Virus record (IMG/VR): IMGVR_UViG_3300027146_000009
Location: 1-22,249 of that record
Length of the DNA: 22,249 nt
Source of the DNA: a virus
Strand: one strand, 5' to 3'
A program made the position numbers and the translations under genes. The notes below the pieces were generated by a model. That model had not been told where the DNA came from. It saw only the letters and a program-made list of their open reading frames with translations, and did no database searches. Below are positions 6,956 to 13,793 of the stretch, in pieces; within the stretch, counting starts at the first letter, position 1; the number at the start of each line of letters is the position of its first letter.

Positions 6956-7453
6956 ATGATGACACGAGCCGAAGCGATAGCGCAGGTATCACTTTTTGTG
7001 GATGCCCAGTCCTATCCGCAGATGTCCACAACCGACATAGGGAGCATCTTGGATTCCTACTCCCGGTTCACCACTTGGGCGGCTAGCACCACCTATGCTG
7101 TCGGTGACCGTGTAGTGCCTACAACGCCCAATGGGCGGGTCTACGAGTGCCGTGTGGCCGGAACATCAGGCACGACACAACCTGATTATCCGGTGTATGC
7201 TCCTTACCACGTCAGGGGCTACACCCTTGAAGATGGCACGGGAGACCCTACCTTGATGTGGGTAGACCAAGGCCCGATCAATGTAGAGCGCTACGATGTA
7301 AGGACAGCCACCCGGCAAGCGTGGATGATAAAGGCTAGCCGGTGTGCTAGTGACATCGATGCCAAGGAAGGCACAAGCGATGTGAAGCTCTCACAACTAA
7401 AAGCCCACTGCCTTTCGATGGCTGAACGATATCGCCCCCTGGTGTTCGCATGA
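6956..7453 (+). CDS. Head-tail connector/adaptor with carbohydrate-module-like insert
   Basis: The 165-aa protein occupies the slot right after the major capsid gene where HK97 gp6 / SPP1 gp15-type adaptor proteins lie; these ring proteins extend the portal. It has an N-terminal helical part (MMTRAEAIAQVSLFVDAQ, DIGSILDSYSR) and a C-terminal helical part (DVRTATRQAWMIKASRCASD, LKAHCLSMAERYRP), consistent with the adaptor helical bundle. Between them, about residues 38-100, is a beta-rich stretch WAASTTYAVGDRVVP...YECRVAGTSGTTQPDYP...DPTLMWVDQG resembling the small CBM5/12-like repeat found in many phage virion proteins. The start at 6956 is set by the leaderless promoter; an ATG at 6938 would translate the promoter. 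The stop overlaps the next start. Confidence 0.78.
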   Translation: MMTRAEAIAQVSLFVDAQSYPQMSTTDIGSILDSYSRFTTWAASTTYAVGDRVVPTTPNGRVYECRVAGTSGTTQPDYPVYAPYHVRGYTLEDGTGDPTLMWVDQGPINVERYDVRTATRQAWMIKASRCASDIDAKEGTSDVKLSQLKAHCLSMAERYRPLVFA

Positions 7454-7815
7454 GCCCGATACTCCGCGCAACCATCAGCGCTGGCATGGTACGTAACCTG
7501 TGCCAAGACCGTGTAGAAATACACCGCTTCACACTCACCGAAGACGGCCGTGGTGGTGCTACTGAGACATGGCGCAAGGTTGCCGAGTACAACGCCAGGC
7601 TAACCAACCAATCAGACACAGAGAGCATTGTAGGCGGTGGTATCCAGTCATCTGCACAGTGGACGCTGATAGTTGCTGTTAGTGCTGATGTCATGCCGCA
7701 AGACCGGGTTTACCGTATAGGCGATGATTCAAAGTATTACGATGTGATCGGGACAGACTTTGGACAAACCGAGCTGCTCGTTCAGCACTGTGGATTAGTG
7801 GAGCGTACAGCGTGA
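7450..7815 (+). CDS. Head-tail joining / head closure protein
   Basis: The product is a 121-aa beta-rich protein matching small head closure proteins of the SPP1 gp16 / HK97 gp7-like group, which plug the connector and receive the tail. Its pattern DRVEIHRFTLTEDGRGGATETW ahead of an ALTN-like NARLTNQSDTES, a central WTLIVAVSADVMPQDRVYRIGD and a final YYDVIGTDF...LLVQHCGLVER is typical: strand-rich, with a GRxGxTETW turn and a D-R-I/V-GD motif. ATG 7450 overlaps the upstream stop (ATGA). In most relatives the next gene is the HK97 gp10-like protein; here that gene is 4.6 kb away, after an accessory block. Confidence 0.78.
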   Translation: MSPILRATISAGMVRNLCQDRVEIHRFTLTEDGRGGATETWRKVAEYNARLTNQSDTESIVGGGIQSSAQWTLIVAVSADVMPQDRVYRIGDDSKYYDVIGTDFGQTELLVQHCGLVERTA

Positions 7816-8024
7816 TGGCAGAATGGATGCAACTAGCGGCGGTTATAGGGATACCTTTGATTGCAAGTATCAGCGGTTTGTATAAGATGCTCTGGGATAT
7901 CAAGTCTGACATCAGGATTCTGGTGCATGATGCCAAGCAGACCGAAGCGGATCTAATCATTATCAAGAAGGCGATAGCGAGACTGAGCGAGCGAGTAGCC
8001 GCACTGGAGGCACGACATGGGTAG
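7815..8024 (+). CDS. Small membrane protein with coiled coil (possible lysis/holin-type)
   Basis: The ~69-aa protein has one hydrophobic segment near the N-terminus (LAAVIGIPLIASISGLYKML, about residues 6-25) followed by a charged helix, likely a coiled coil (DIKSDIRILVHDAKQTEADL to LSERVAALEARHG). This single-span plus coiled-coil layout resembles small phage membrane proteins of the XhlA/holin-associated kind, although the order of parts is reversed from classical XhlA. ATG 7815 is chosen over GTG 7812; it overlaps the previous TGA (TGATG). The next gene, also membrane-bound, overlaps its end by 8 nt, so the pair is probably translated together. Holin function is inferred from size and topology only. 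Confidence 0.68.
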   Translation: MAEWMQLAAVIGIPLIASISGLYKMLWDIKSDIRILVHDAKQTEADLIIIKKAIARLSERVAALEARHG

Positions 8025-8268
8025 CATCAGCATCAAGCGGTTAGTGGTCGTTGTGATCGTGGCTTTCGTAGCTGCTTTTACTTCCGTTTTCGGCGATGGC
8101 ATCAGGACAAGCGAAGCACACGACCTCAGCGAGCTTGGCGCAGTGCTGGCACTCTACGGCAGCAAGGCGGTAGCGGCTGGTGTCTCCGCTGCGGTGAGCA
8201 GTGTGCTGGCGTTCTTGACGATGCCTTTCAAGGGTACGAATGCGAACAGCCTGAAGGTGGGCAAATGA
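8017..8268 (+). CDS. Small two-span membrane protein (candidate holin)
   Basis: The 83-aa protein has a hydrophobic stretch at residues 8-26 (RLVVVVIVAFVAAFTSVFG) and a second at about 45-67 (LYGSKAVAAGVSAAVSSVLA, FLTMPF), joined by a polar loop, with a basic C-terminus. Two or three spans in fewer than 100 residues with a charged tail is the usual class II holin outline. The endolysin-like gene, however, is 13 kb downstream at 21204, so a lysis role is inferred, not shown; an alternative is a virion-associated membrane or superinfection-exclusion protein. It begins within the end of the preceding gene and its stop overlaps the next ATG (ATGA). Confidence 0.68.
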   Translation: MGSISIKRLVVVVIVAFVAAFTSVFGDGIRTSEAHDLSELGAVLALYGSKAVAAGVSAAVSSVLAFLTMPFKGTNANSLKVGK

Positions 8269-8492
8269 ACCTCCAGAACTTCAGGATTGAAAAGGAACCT
8301 GCACCGTCAACAGACTGGAAGGTTTACGGTGACATCGAGGATGACAATGGACAACCGTTAGGGACGTTCGGGCCTGATGGAACATCCGTCAATCTCTGGT
8401 GGGTTACACAGGACGAATTATTTCAATATGGAATTGTCCAACAATTTGCAGTGATTATGGCAAATCAAATTGCCACAGGGGACGCTGAGTAA
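8265..8492 (+). CDS. 75-aa spike-associated protein, copy 1
   Basis: I do not recognise a named family. The small soluble protein starts MNLQNFRIEKEPAPSTDW and contains LGTFGPDGTSVN and WWV, ending in a helix (QFAVIMANQIATG). A paralogue at 10402-10629 is identical at 56 of 75 positions by direct alignment. Each copy sits immediately upstream of, and overlaps by TAATG, a beta-helix spike gene, so the two form a cassette. A dedicated chaperone, a linker that docks the spike or a small virion subunit are all possible. Translation is coupled on both sides (ATGA upstream, TAATG downstream). Confidence 0.75.
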   Translation: MNLQNFRIEKEPAPSTDWKVYGDIEDDNGQPLGTFGPDGTSVNLWWVTQDELFQYGIVQQFAVIMANQIATGDAE

Positions 8493-10402
8493 TGGCAACC
8501 TATTATGTAAGGCAAGACGGTAACGACTCAAATACTGGTCTTGGGTCTACTACTCTTCTTGCTTGGCGTACTGTTCAAAAAGCGTTAGGTGCTACAGGTA
8601 TGGGATCTGGTGACACTGTATACATTGCACCGGGCACATACGTTGAACAAATCACAGTAGCGGGAACTTATAGTGCAACCACTTCTATTATTGGAGACAC
8701 TACAGCATCACAGTTTATTGGTATAAACGCAGGGCCAGTTCGACTTACTCCGTACCCATCTAGTGGTATTCTTGCAGCAACTTTTTCAGGGCCGGTTTTA
8801 TCAGCAACATCAAAAAACTTTTTATCTTTTGATTCTATAATCTTTCAATTTCAACACGGTACGACAACTAATGGCGTGCAGTTTCTGACTTGTCAAAATA
8901 TCACTTTGACCAGCTGTGTTTTTGAAACGTTTGCGTATGTCGGTCAAAATCTTGGATGTAGTTTACGATTCACTGCTCCGACATCACTACCGGCTAATAT
9001 GACCATACAGAGATGTATTTTTGGGCCACAGGCTAGTTTCCATATTTATGCCACAGGTAGCAGTGTTACAGATGCAACAATAATATCTGACTGTTTATTT
9101 TTAGGTTCACAACCTGATTCTATTACTCATGTGAATTTACAAATAAGTGTTTTCAACTCTACGTTTGTGCGTATTCACGGTGCGGCTATATTTCAATCTG
9201 GAGGGACTGCTACCAATTTTCAAACAATAAGAAACTGTGTTTTTTATCTATGTGCCACTGGGGTTTACTCTACAAGTACAAGTACGTCATCTGACAACTT
9301 CAACAGGTATATCGGATGCAGTGCTAATGCTACAAATACAACACTAGGTGGATCTACATCTGTTGTAGGTGTTGCAGGTATTGACTATGGTCAAGAGTAT
9401 CTTGTCGGATTGAATCCACAGGCTTATTTCGGAAACTTCAGCACATCGCCAAACTTAGGTACTGGAACCCCGACAGGCGCACCTTCTGTTGATATGTTTG
9501 AAAAGGCTTGGTCTACAGGTCAACGTGACATAGGAGCCGTAACCTACAGTGCGTTGTCAGGTGTTGGCAACTACCTCCCAACCGAGCGCAACGCTTCAGC
9601 CATCACGATAGCACCTGCAAGCACATCACAAAGCATTGAACTCTACCTAGGTGCTACAGGTCTGACGTTCAGCACGACTGGTCTAGCGGCCTACTACGTC
9701 CGCAATCAGAGCGCACCGGTGTCTATAACGCTGGTCACGCAGACACCTACAGGCGCGTGGTCATCTGGTGGCTTTGCTGAGATTGATTCTAGCCTTGTGC
9801 CGGGCGTGTATCGTTTGGATGTCCCTAACGCAGCTTTCTCGGCTGGTGCATCTGATGTCACGATCGTGGTGCGTGGTGCCTCTGGCACGAACGGGGCGGT
9901 GCTGACGGTCACGCTGAGTAGTGGTGGCTTGACGGCAGCGCAGACTGCCGCAGCGGTATGGGATGAGGCAAGGGCAAGCCATACGACAGCCGGTACATTC
10001 GGGCAGTACGTCAACGCGGAACTGGTTACCCCGGTAACATCTGCCGCTCTGGTTCGCATGGGGCCGTTTGAGGTTAGGGCTGACGGCTTGGGGGCATCTG
10101 ATCCGCTGGACATCCAGAAGGGCGCACAGCACGGTGTAGACATCCAGTGCGTAGACAACAACGGCTCAGGGATAGACATTACCAGTGCAACGGTTACGGC
10201 TAAGGTCTACAACTCTGGTGCTACGCTGGTAGACACGTACGCCTGTACGGCAACATATGCAGCTGATGGCAGGGCAACATTTACCATTGACACGACGGTA
10301 ACCAACGTCCCTGGAACCTACACAGCAACGATTACACGAACCACCGGGGCAAACGACACGCAAGTATTCGGCCCACTCCGAATCTATGTGAGGGACATAT
10401 AA
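8492..10402 (+). CDS. Beta-helix tail spike/fibre-like protein, copy 1
   Basis: The 636-aa protein begins with the entry motif of right-handed parallel beta-helix proteins: MATYYVRQDGNDSNTG, AWRTVQKALGATGMGSGDTV, YIAPGTYVEQITV. Residues ~70-345 are rich in short strands with N, T, S and C turns (NITLTSCVFE, IQRCIFGP, TIRNCVFYLC), the repeating coils of the helix, as in receptor-binding or glycan-cleaving spikes. Residues ~360-480 (NASAITIAPASTSQSIELYL, PGVYRLDVPNAAF, VVRGASGTNGAV) match the same region of copy 2. A linker with AAVWDEARASHTTAGTFG leads to a C-terminal Ig-like domain. No catalytic residues can be assigned. The central part is visibly more A+T-rich than flanking genes, suggesting exchange of the host-contacting segment. 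The position between connector genes is unusual. Confidence 0.8.
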   Translation: MATYYVRQDGNDSNTGLGSTTLLAWRTVQKALGATGMGSGDTVYIAPGTYVEQITVAGTYSATTSIIGDTTASQFIGINAGPVRLTPYPSSGILAATFSGPVLSATSKNFLSFDSIIFQFQHGTTTNGVQFLTCQNITLTSCVFETFAYVGQNLGCSLRFTAPTSLPANMTIQRCIFGPQASFHIYATGSSVTDATIISDCLFLGSQPDSITHVNLQISVFNSTFVRIHGAAIFQSGGTATNFQTIRNCVFYLCATGVYSTSTSTSSDNFNRYIGCSANATNTTLGGSTSVVGVAGIDYGQEYLVGLNPQAYFGNFSTSPNLGTGTPTGAPSVDMFEKAWSTGQRDIGAVTYSALSGVGNYLPTERNASAITIAPASTSQSIELYLGATGLTFSTTGLAAYYVRNQSAPVSITLVTQTPTGAWSSGGFAEIDSSLVPGVYRLDVPNAAFSAGASDVTIVVRGASGTNGAVLTVTLSSGGLTAAQTAAAVWDEARASHTTAGTFGQYVNAELVTPVTSAALVRMGPFEVRADGLGASDPLDIQKGAQHGVDIQCVDNNGSGIDITSATVTAKVYNSGATLVDTYACTATYAADGRATFTIDTTVTNVPGTYTATITRTTGANDTQVFGPLRIYVRDI

Positions 10403-10629
10403 TGAACTTTCAGAACTTTCGCATTGAAAAGGAACCAGCACCGTCGACTGACTGGCGTGTCTTTGGTGACATCTACGACTACTCCAGCAACCTGCTCGGC
10501 ACTTTTGGGCCTGATGGTACAAGCGTGAACTTTTGGTGGGTTCAGCAGGATGAAGCCTTTCAGACGGATATTGTCAATCAATTTGCGGTGATTATGGCTC
10601 AACAAATCGCAAGTGGAGTTTCTGAATAA
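10402..10629 (+). CDS. 75-aa spike-associated protein, copy 2
   Basis: This is the paralogue of the protein at 8265-8492 with the same length and the same conserved segments (QNFRIEKEPAPSTDW, LGTFGPDGTSVN, WWV, QFAVIMA). Differences cluster in the middle (residues 24-31) and near the end. It starts by TAATG overlap with the end of spike 1 and ends by the same overlap with spike 2, preserving the cassette layout. Conservation of the small protein together with its spike argues for a partnership; function is unknown. Confidence 0.75.
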   Translation: MNFQNFRIEKEPAPSTDWRVFGDIYDYSSNLLGTFGPDGTSVNFWWVQQDEAFQTDIVNQFAVIMAQQIASGVSE

Positions 10630-12446
10630 TGGCTACTTATTATGTGAAACTTGCGGCAGATGGCGGAAACGATTCACTTGCTGGAACATCACCGTCTACG
10701 GCTTGGGCTACTCTACAAAAAGCACTCGGAGCTTCAGGCATTGCATCCGGGGACACGCTGTACATCGCTCCGGGAACATACATCGAATCGGTAGTTATCG
10801 GTGGAACCTATAGCGCGTCAACGTTTATTATTGGTGATCCGACCGCTACGTTCTTCCCCGGCATGACTGCCGCTCCGGTTCGGCACAGTAACCTTAACGC
10901 CGCGCAAACTGCCGTTTCAATTAGTGCTATTTTGTTATCTGGCACAGGTAAATCAAACCTAAAGTTTTCGAACATCCACTGGTACGGGGGACAATTATCA
11001 GCCAATGGATACCACCTTGTAAGCCTATTGACTGGCGCAAGTAATAGTTTTGACAAATGCGTTTTTGAATCTACTAGCAACTTTAACCGAACATTGGTTT
11101 GTACCCCACCAACATCGGCTGCACTTAATCTCTCAGTCACTAACTGTATATTTATGGGCGGAGGTGGCAACCCTTCCGTAGACTTGACTGGCTCAAATGT
11201 TGCAGACACGACGATTATTAGAAACTGTCTAATTTATAGGATGTCTTGGTTTTGCTCCATGACAAACCTAGGAGCAAAAGTCACAAACTGTACATCATCA
11301 ACCCCTGAAGGAAACTTTCTCGTTCTAAACAGCGGAAGTCTTTCGTTTCCAACTACAGTAAATAACTGCTTGATTATGAATAGTTTACGTTTCTGTTTTA
11401 ATGTAGGCACGAATGGAATGCTTCTGGAAAACTACAATCGTGTTTTAGGTGGAGCCGTAAACTCAAACGTGACGCAGGGTGCAAATAGTATCTACGCTGG
11501 CGGAAGTGGTATCGAGTCTGGGTATGCATTACTGCACGGACTCAACTATACGCAGGTGTTTGGTTCTTTCCTGACAAGCCCTAACGCATCATTCGGAATC
11601 GCGACAAATGCATCTGCTACCGACCTCTATGGTGTGACGTGGACTGGTGCTAATCCTGACAGTGGTTCGGCAACATATCGAGTTATAACCACTGTTCCAT
11701 CGCAGATTGCATACAACGGTGGTGTAGAGCGCAACGCATCCACGATCAGAATTGCACCCGGCAGTACATCACAAAGCATCGAGCTCTACTTAGGTGCTAC
11801 AGGCCTTACAGCCTCTACAAGCGGTCTATCAGCCCGGTACAACCGTACCCGTACAGCAAGCGTAAACATACCGCTGGTAGCACGTACGATAGGACAGGCG
11901 TATACAGCTGGCGGCTTTGCTGAGGTTGACGCAACCAATATGCCGGGTGTCTACAGGCTTGACCTCCCTGATGCCGCCCTAGCGGTAGGAGCAGATGACG
12001 TTACCGTAGTAGTCAGAGGAGCCAGCGGTACTAACGGTGCAGTCATGACCGTTACACTTTCAACTGGTGATAATACCGGGGCGGGTGATGTCAGCGGAAA
12101 CATCTTGGAAATCACCGAAGACCCGCAAGAGGTTACAAACATTTCTGCTTGGACTGGAGACTGGCACACGTACGTTATGCGCTTGGTGGATGACAATGGG
12201 ACTCCATACGACACAACAAACGATACTTTGTCAGTGACTTATACCAATGTTGCTACAGGGTCGGCGTACAGTTTTAATAGCGGCAGTGCAACCATAACCA
12301 AGCAGCTGAATGGGCAGGGGATAATCAGTTTATTGAATCCAGCTGCATATCCAACAGCCGCTGTTATACGCATAACCATTGGCGCTGCTATCGGATCCAC
12401 GGTACGCCGCTTTGGCCCGTTAGAAGTTGAGGTGTTGGCACCGTGA
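10629..12446 (+). CDS. Beta-helix tail spike/fibre-like protein, copy 2
   Basis: The 605-aa paralogue of the spike at 8492 starts MATYYVKLAADGGNDSLAG, then TAWATLQKALGASGIASGDT and YIAPGTYIESVV, and later carries NCIFMGGG, IIRNCLIYR and TTVNNCLIMN, coil-like repeats of a right-handed beta-helix (about residues 70-340). Residues ~365-475 (NASTIRIAPGSTSQSIELYL, MPGVYRLDLPDAAL, VVRGASGTNGAVM) align with copy 1. The C-terminal ~120 residues (WTGDWHTYVMRLVDDNG, RRFGPLEVEVLAP) look Ig-like and differ from copy 1 except for the closing FGPL motif. Host receptor binding is inferred from fold type. Having two variants could widen host range, or one could form a hetero-complex with the other. The stop overlaps GTG 12443. 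Confidence 0.8.
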   Translation: MATYYVKLAADGGNDSLAGTSPSTAWATLQKALGASGIASGDTLYIAPGTYIESVVIGGTYSASTFIIGDPTATFFPGMTAAPVRHSNLNAAQTAVSISAILLSGTGKSNLKFSNIHWYGGQLSANGYHLVSLLTGASNSFDKCVFESTSNFNRTLVCTPPTSAALNLSVTNCIFMGGGGNPSVDLTGSNVADTTIIRNCLIYRMSWFCSMTNLGAKVTNCTSSTPEGNFLVLNSGSLSFPTTVNNCLIMNSLRFCFNVGTNGMLLENYNRVLGGAVNSNVTQGANSIYAGGSGIESGYALLHGLNYTQVFGSFLTSPNASFGIATNASATDLYGVTWTGANPDSGSATYRVITTVPSQIAYNGGVERNASTIRIAPGSTSQSIELYLGATGLTASTSGLSARYNRTRTASVNIPLVARTIGQAYTAGGFAEVDATNMPGVYRLDLPDAALAVGADDVTVVVRGASGTNGAVMTVTLSTGDNTGAGDVSGNILEITEDPQEVTNISAWTGDWHTYVMRLVDDNGTPYDTTNDTLSVTYTNVATGSAYSFNSGSATITKQLNGQGIISLLNPAAYPTAAVIRITIGAAIGSTVRRFGPLEVEVLAP

Positions 12447-12859
12447 TAAAGATGAGCTTCAGTCTAAAGAAAGTACGGCTTGATTCTTATCAGAAGAATC
12501 TACGCCAACTTTCACAGGTTGTCGGCAAGGCAGCGGCTGACATCGAGGGTGAAGCCAAGTCTAGTATTTTGAAAAGCTCCGGCAAGTACAAGCAATACGG
12601 CGATCACTGGTCAAGCCCCCCTGGCTCACCGCCTAACAACGATACCGGCAATCTTGCTAACAGCATCGGGCATCGAATGACGGGCCCAACATCTGCGGAA
12701 GTATTTGTAAGCGCAAAGTACGGCGTACCGCTGGAACTTGGTTGGATAGCAAAGTCTGGCAACCACGTACCGGCAAGACCGTTCCTGCGTCCAGCGGTTG
12801 AGTATGTAGCCCCGTCTTTTCAAGCGGCGTGTAAGAGCATCCTGAAGGGTGGCAAGTAA
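12443..12859 (+). CDS. HK97 gp10-like tail completion/neck protein
   Basis: The 138-aa protein of the HK97-gp10 group lies at the head-tail joint and links connector to tail terminator. Evidence is the helical N-terminal region with KAAADIEGEAKSSI, the characteristic PPGSPPNNDTGNLANSI segment, a beta strand with VSAKYGVPLELG and the conserved ARPFLRPAVE near the end. The start is taken at GTG 12443, which overlaps the spike stop (GTGA); ATG 12452 is an alternative three codons in. Relatives normally sit directly after the head-tail joining gene, so this gene marks where the conserved connector order resumes after the 4.6-kb accessory block. Confidence 0.85.
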   Translation: MIKMSFSLKKVRLDSYQKNLRQLSQVVGKAAADIEGEAKSSILKSSGKYKQYGDHWSSPPGSPPNNDTGNLANSIGHRMTGPTSAEVFVSAKYGVPLELGWIAKSGNHVPARPFLRPAVEYVAPSFQAACKSILKGGK

Positions 12860-13338
12860 TGGCATTTGAACCAGCCGTGATTGAGCAGTGGATCTACGAA
12901 ACTCTAACAGGCGATACTACCTTGATGGGTTTGCTTGCTCCTGATAACAAGCCTAACGGTTTCCAGATGGGCGTGTACAACACGATCGCCCCGCAGATAG
13001 ACCCGATATCACGCAAGCAACCGGTTACTCCCTACATTGTCTTTGATCGTGCAGGTAACGCAGGGCAAGACCAAGACGTGCTGTGCGGTAGCCGGGTCTT
13101 CACATACCCGACCTACAGAATCACCGTGTGGGATACTGCAAGTGGTGCGGTAAGCATGAATCAGTCCGCTGCTATCATGTCCCGCGTAGACACATTGCTT
13201 GACAATATCCACGTTTCGAGTACCACTCCACGGTTCTACAGCCGGAGGGAATCAACAGCTCAGACGTTTGGTTTGGAAAGTGGTGGTCGGACTGATTTTG
13301 GAGTGACGGCGGTGTACCGTATGGTCACACAACAATAG
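12859..13338 (+). CDS. Tail terminator / tail completion protein (DUF3168-like)
   Basis: The 159-aa protein has the position, directly before the tail tube gene, and features of tail terminator proteins, which cap the tube and bind the head connector. It shows an N-terminal helix with a short-range motif WIYETLTGDTTLMGLL, PYIVFDRAGNAG, a strand YRITVWDTASG and a C-terminal strand TDFGVTAVYRMV. Assignment rests mainly on size and synteny, with support from the PYIVFD and Y-R-I-T-V-W pattern. It starts by TAATG overlap. Its coding sequence contains a near-copy of the late promoter motif at 13127-13139, encoding VWDT, which may drive the following tail tube gene. Confidence 0.75.
   Translation: MAFEPAVIEQWIYETLTGDTTLMGLLAPDNKPNGFQMGVYNTIAPQIDPISRKQPVTPYIVFDRAGNAGQDQDVLCGSRVFTYPTYRITVWDTASGAVSMNQSAAIMSRVDTLLDNIHVSSTTPRFYSRRESTAQTFGLESGGRTDFGVTAVYRMVTQQ
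13127..13139 (+). promoter_or_regulatory. Possible internal late promoter (class B near-copy) upstream of tail tube gene
   Basis: TGTGGGATACTGC matches 12 of 13 positions of the class B motif. The hexamer GATACT (13132-13137) predicts a start near 13144 and a ~204-nt leader to the tail tube ATG 13348, a gene with its own good Shine-Dalgarno. Coding constraint (VWDT) could also explain the match. Confidence 0.35.
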
Positions 13339-13341
13339 GAG
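13337..13341 (+). promoter_or_regulatory. Strong Shine-Dalgarno of the tail tube gene
   Basis: AGGAG lies 6 nt before ATG 13348, overlapping the stop codon of the upstream gene (13336-13338). Most neighbouring genes have no such site and start by overlap, so this marks independent, high-level initiation for the tail tube protein. Confidence 0.75.
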
Positions 13342-13347
13342 TAACTT

Positions 13348-13782
13348 ATGCCATTTACACGTACATCTGCTTTGATCGGTGAAAACTGCGTGGTTACCGT
13401 TGCCTTTGGTGGCTATCAAGACGGTACACCTTCAGCCTTTACGGCTGACACCTACACCTGTATTGCTCGTTCGGTTCGGTTCAGCACTTCTGTCAATACC
13501 GTTGATGTTTCCGCGCTCTGCGATACTCAGAACAAGGCGCAAGCAACGAAGGCTAACGGATCCGTTGAGGTTGAGTTTCTGGTAGATTCCGTGGTCGGGC
13601 CTATCTTCTACAATAAAGATGGTTACTACTGCCAGATTGTCCTTACACCAGGGACGCTTGCCGCTCGGACATTCGTTGGTGTCGTTACCTCTACAGGTAT
13701 CAGCGTTGCAAACGAAGAAGCCGTAACCGAGTCCGCAACATTGACACTTGGTGCTAACGGAGTAACAACCGCTTGGGCGTAG
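13348..13782 (+). CDS. Major tail tube protein
   Basis: The 144-aa beta-rich protein lies just before the G/GT frameshift pair, the standard place for the tail tube subunit, which stacks in rings around the tape measure. The sequence has alternating strand segments (CVVTVAFGGYQDG, TCIARSVRFSTSVNTVDVSA, VEVEFLVDSVVG, YYCQIVLTPG, FVGVVTSTGISVANEEAV) and the expected size. The SVNTVDVSALCDTQNKAQAT region corresponds to the loop typical of tube proteins (S-x-N-x-x-D-V-T/S). A clear AGGAG precedes the start, fitting high expression. There is no Ig-like C-terminal add-on. Confidence 0.85.
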   Translation: MPFTRTSALIGENCVVTVAFGGYQDGTPSAFTADTYTCIARSVRFSTSVNTVDVSALCDTQNKAQATKANGSVEVEFLVDSVVGPIFYNKDGYYCQIVLTPGTLAARTFVGVVTSTGISVANEEAVTESATLTLGANGVTTAWA

Positions 13783-13793
13783 TAAACTAAGCC

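Larger units (their letters stand above)
8265..10402 (+). repeat. Spike cassette, tandem copy 1
   Basis: The unit consists of a 75-aa gene followed by a ~2-kb beta-helix gene, repeated once immediately downstream at 10402-12446. Similarity is strong over the small gene, the first ~70 codons of the spike and a ~120-residue later domain; the middle of the spike is diverged. The DNA is no longer closely alike, so the duplication is old or the copies came from different phages. Confidence 0.8.
10402..12446 (+). repeat. Spike cassette, tandem copy 2
   Basis: This is the second unit of the small-gene plus beta-helix-gene duplication. It follows copy 1 without any gap and has the same gene order and overlaps. 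The C-terminal end of its spike differs from that of copy 1. Confidence 0.8.

Noticed and set aside
7893-7905. TGGGATATC as another late promoter motif
   Set aside because: Only part of the 13-nt motif matches and no start codon is placed near it; it codes for WDI in a real gene.
9706-10179. 157-aa minus-strand open frame inside spike 1
   Set aside because: It is opposite a well-supported gene, has low-complexity composition and no start signals.
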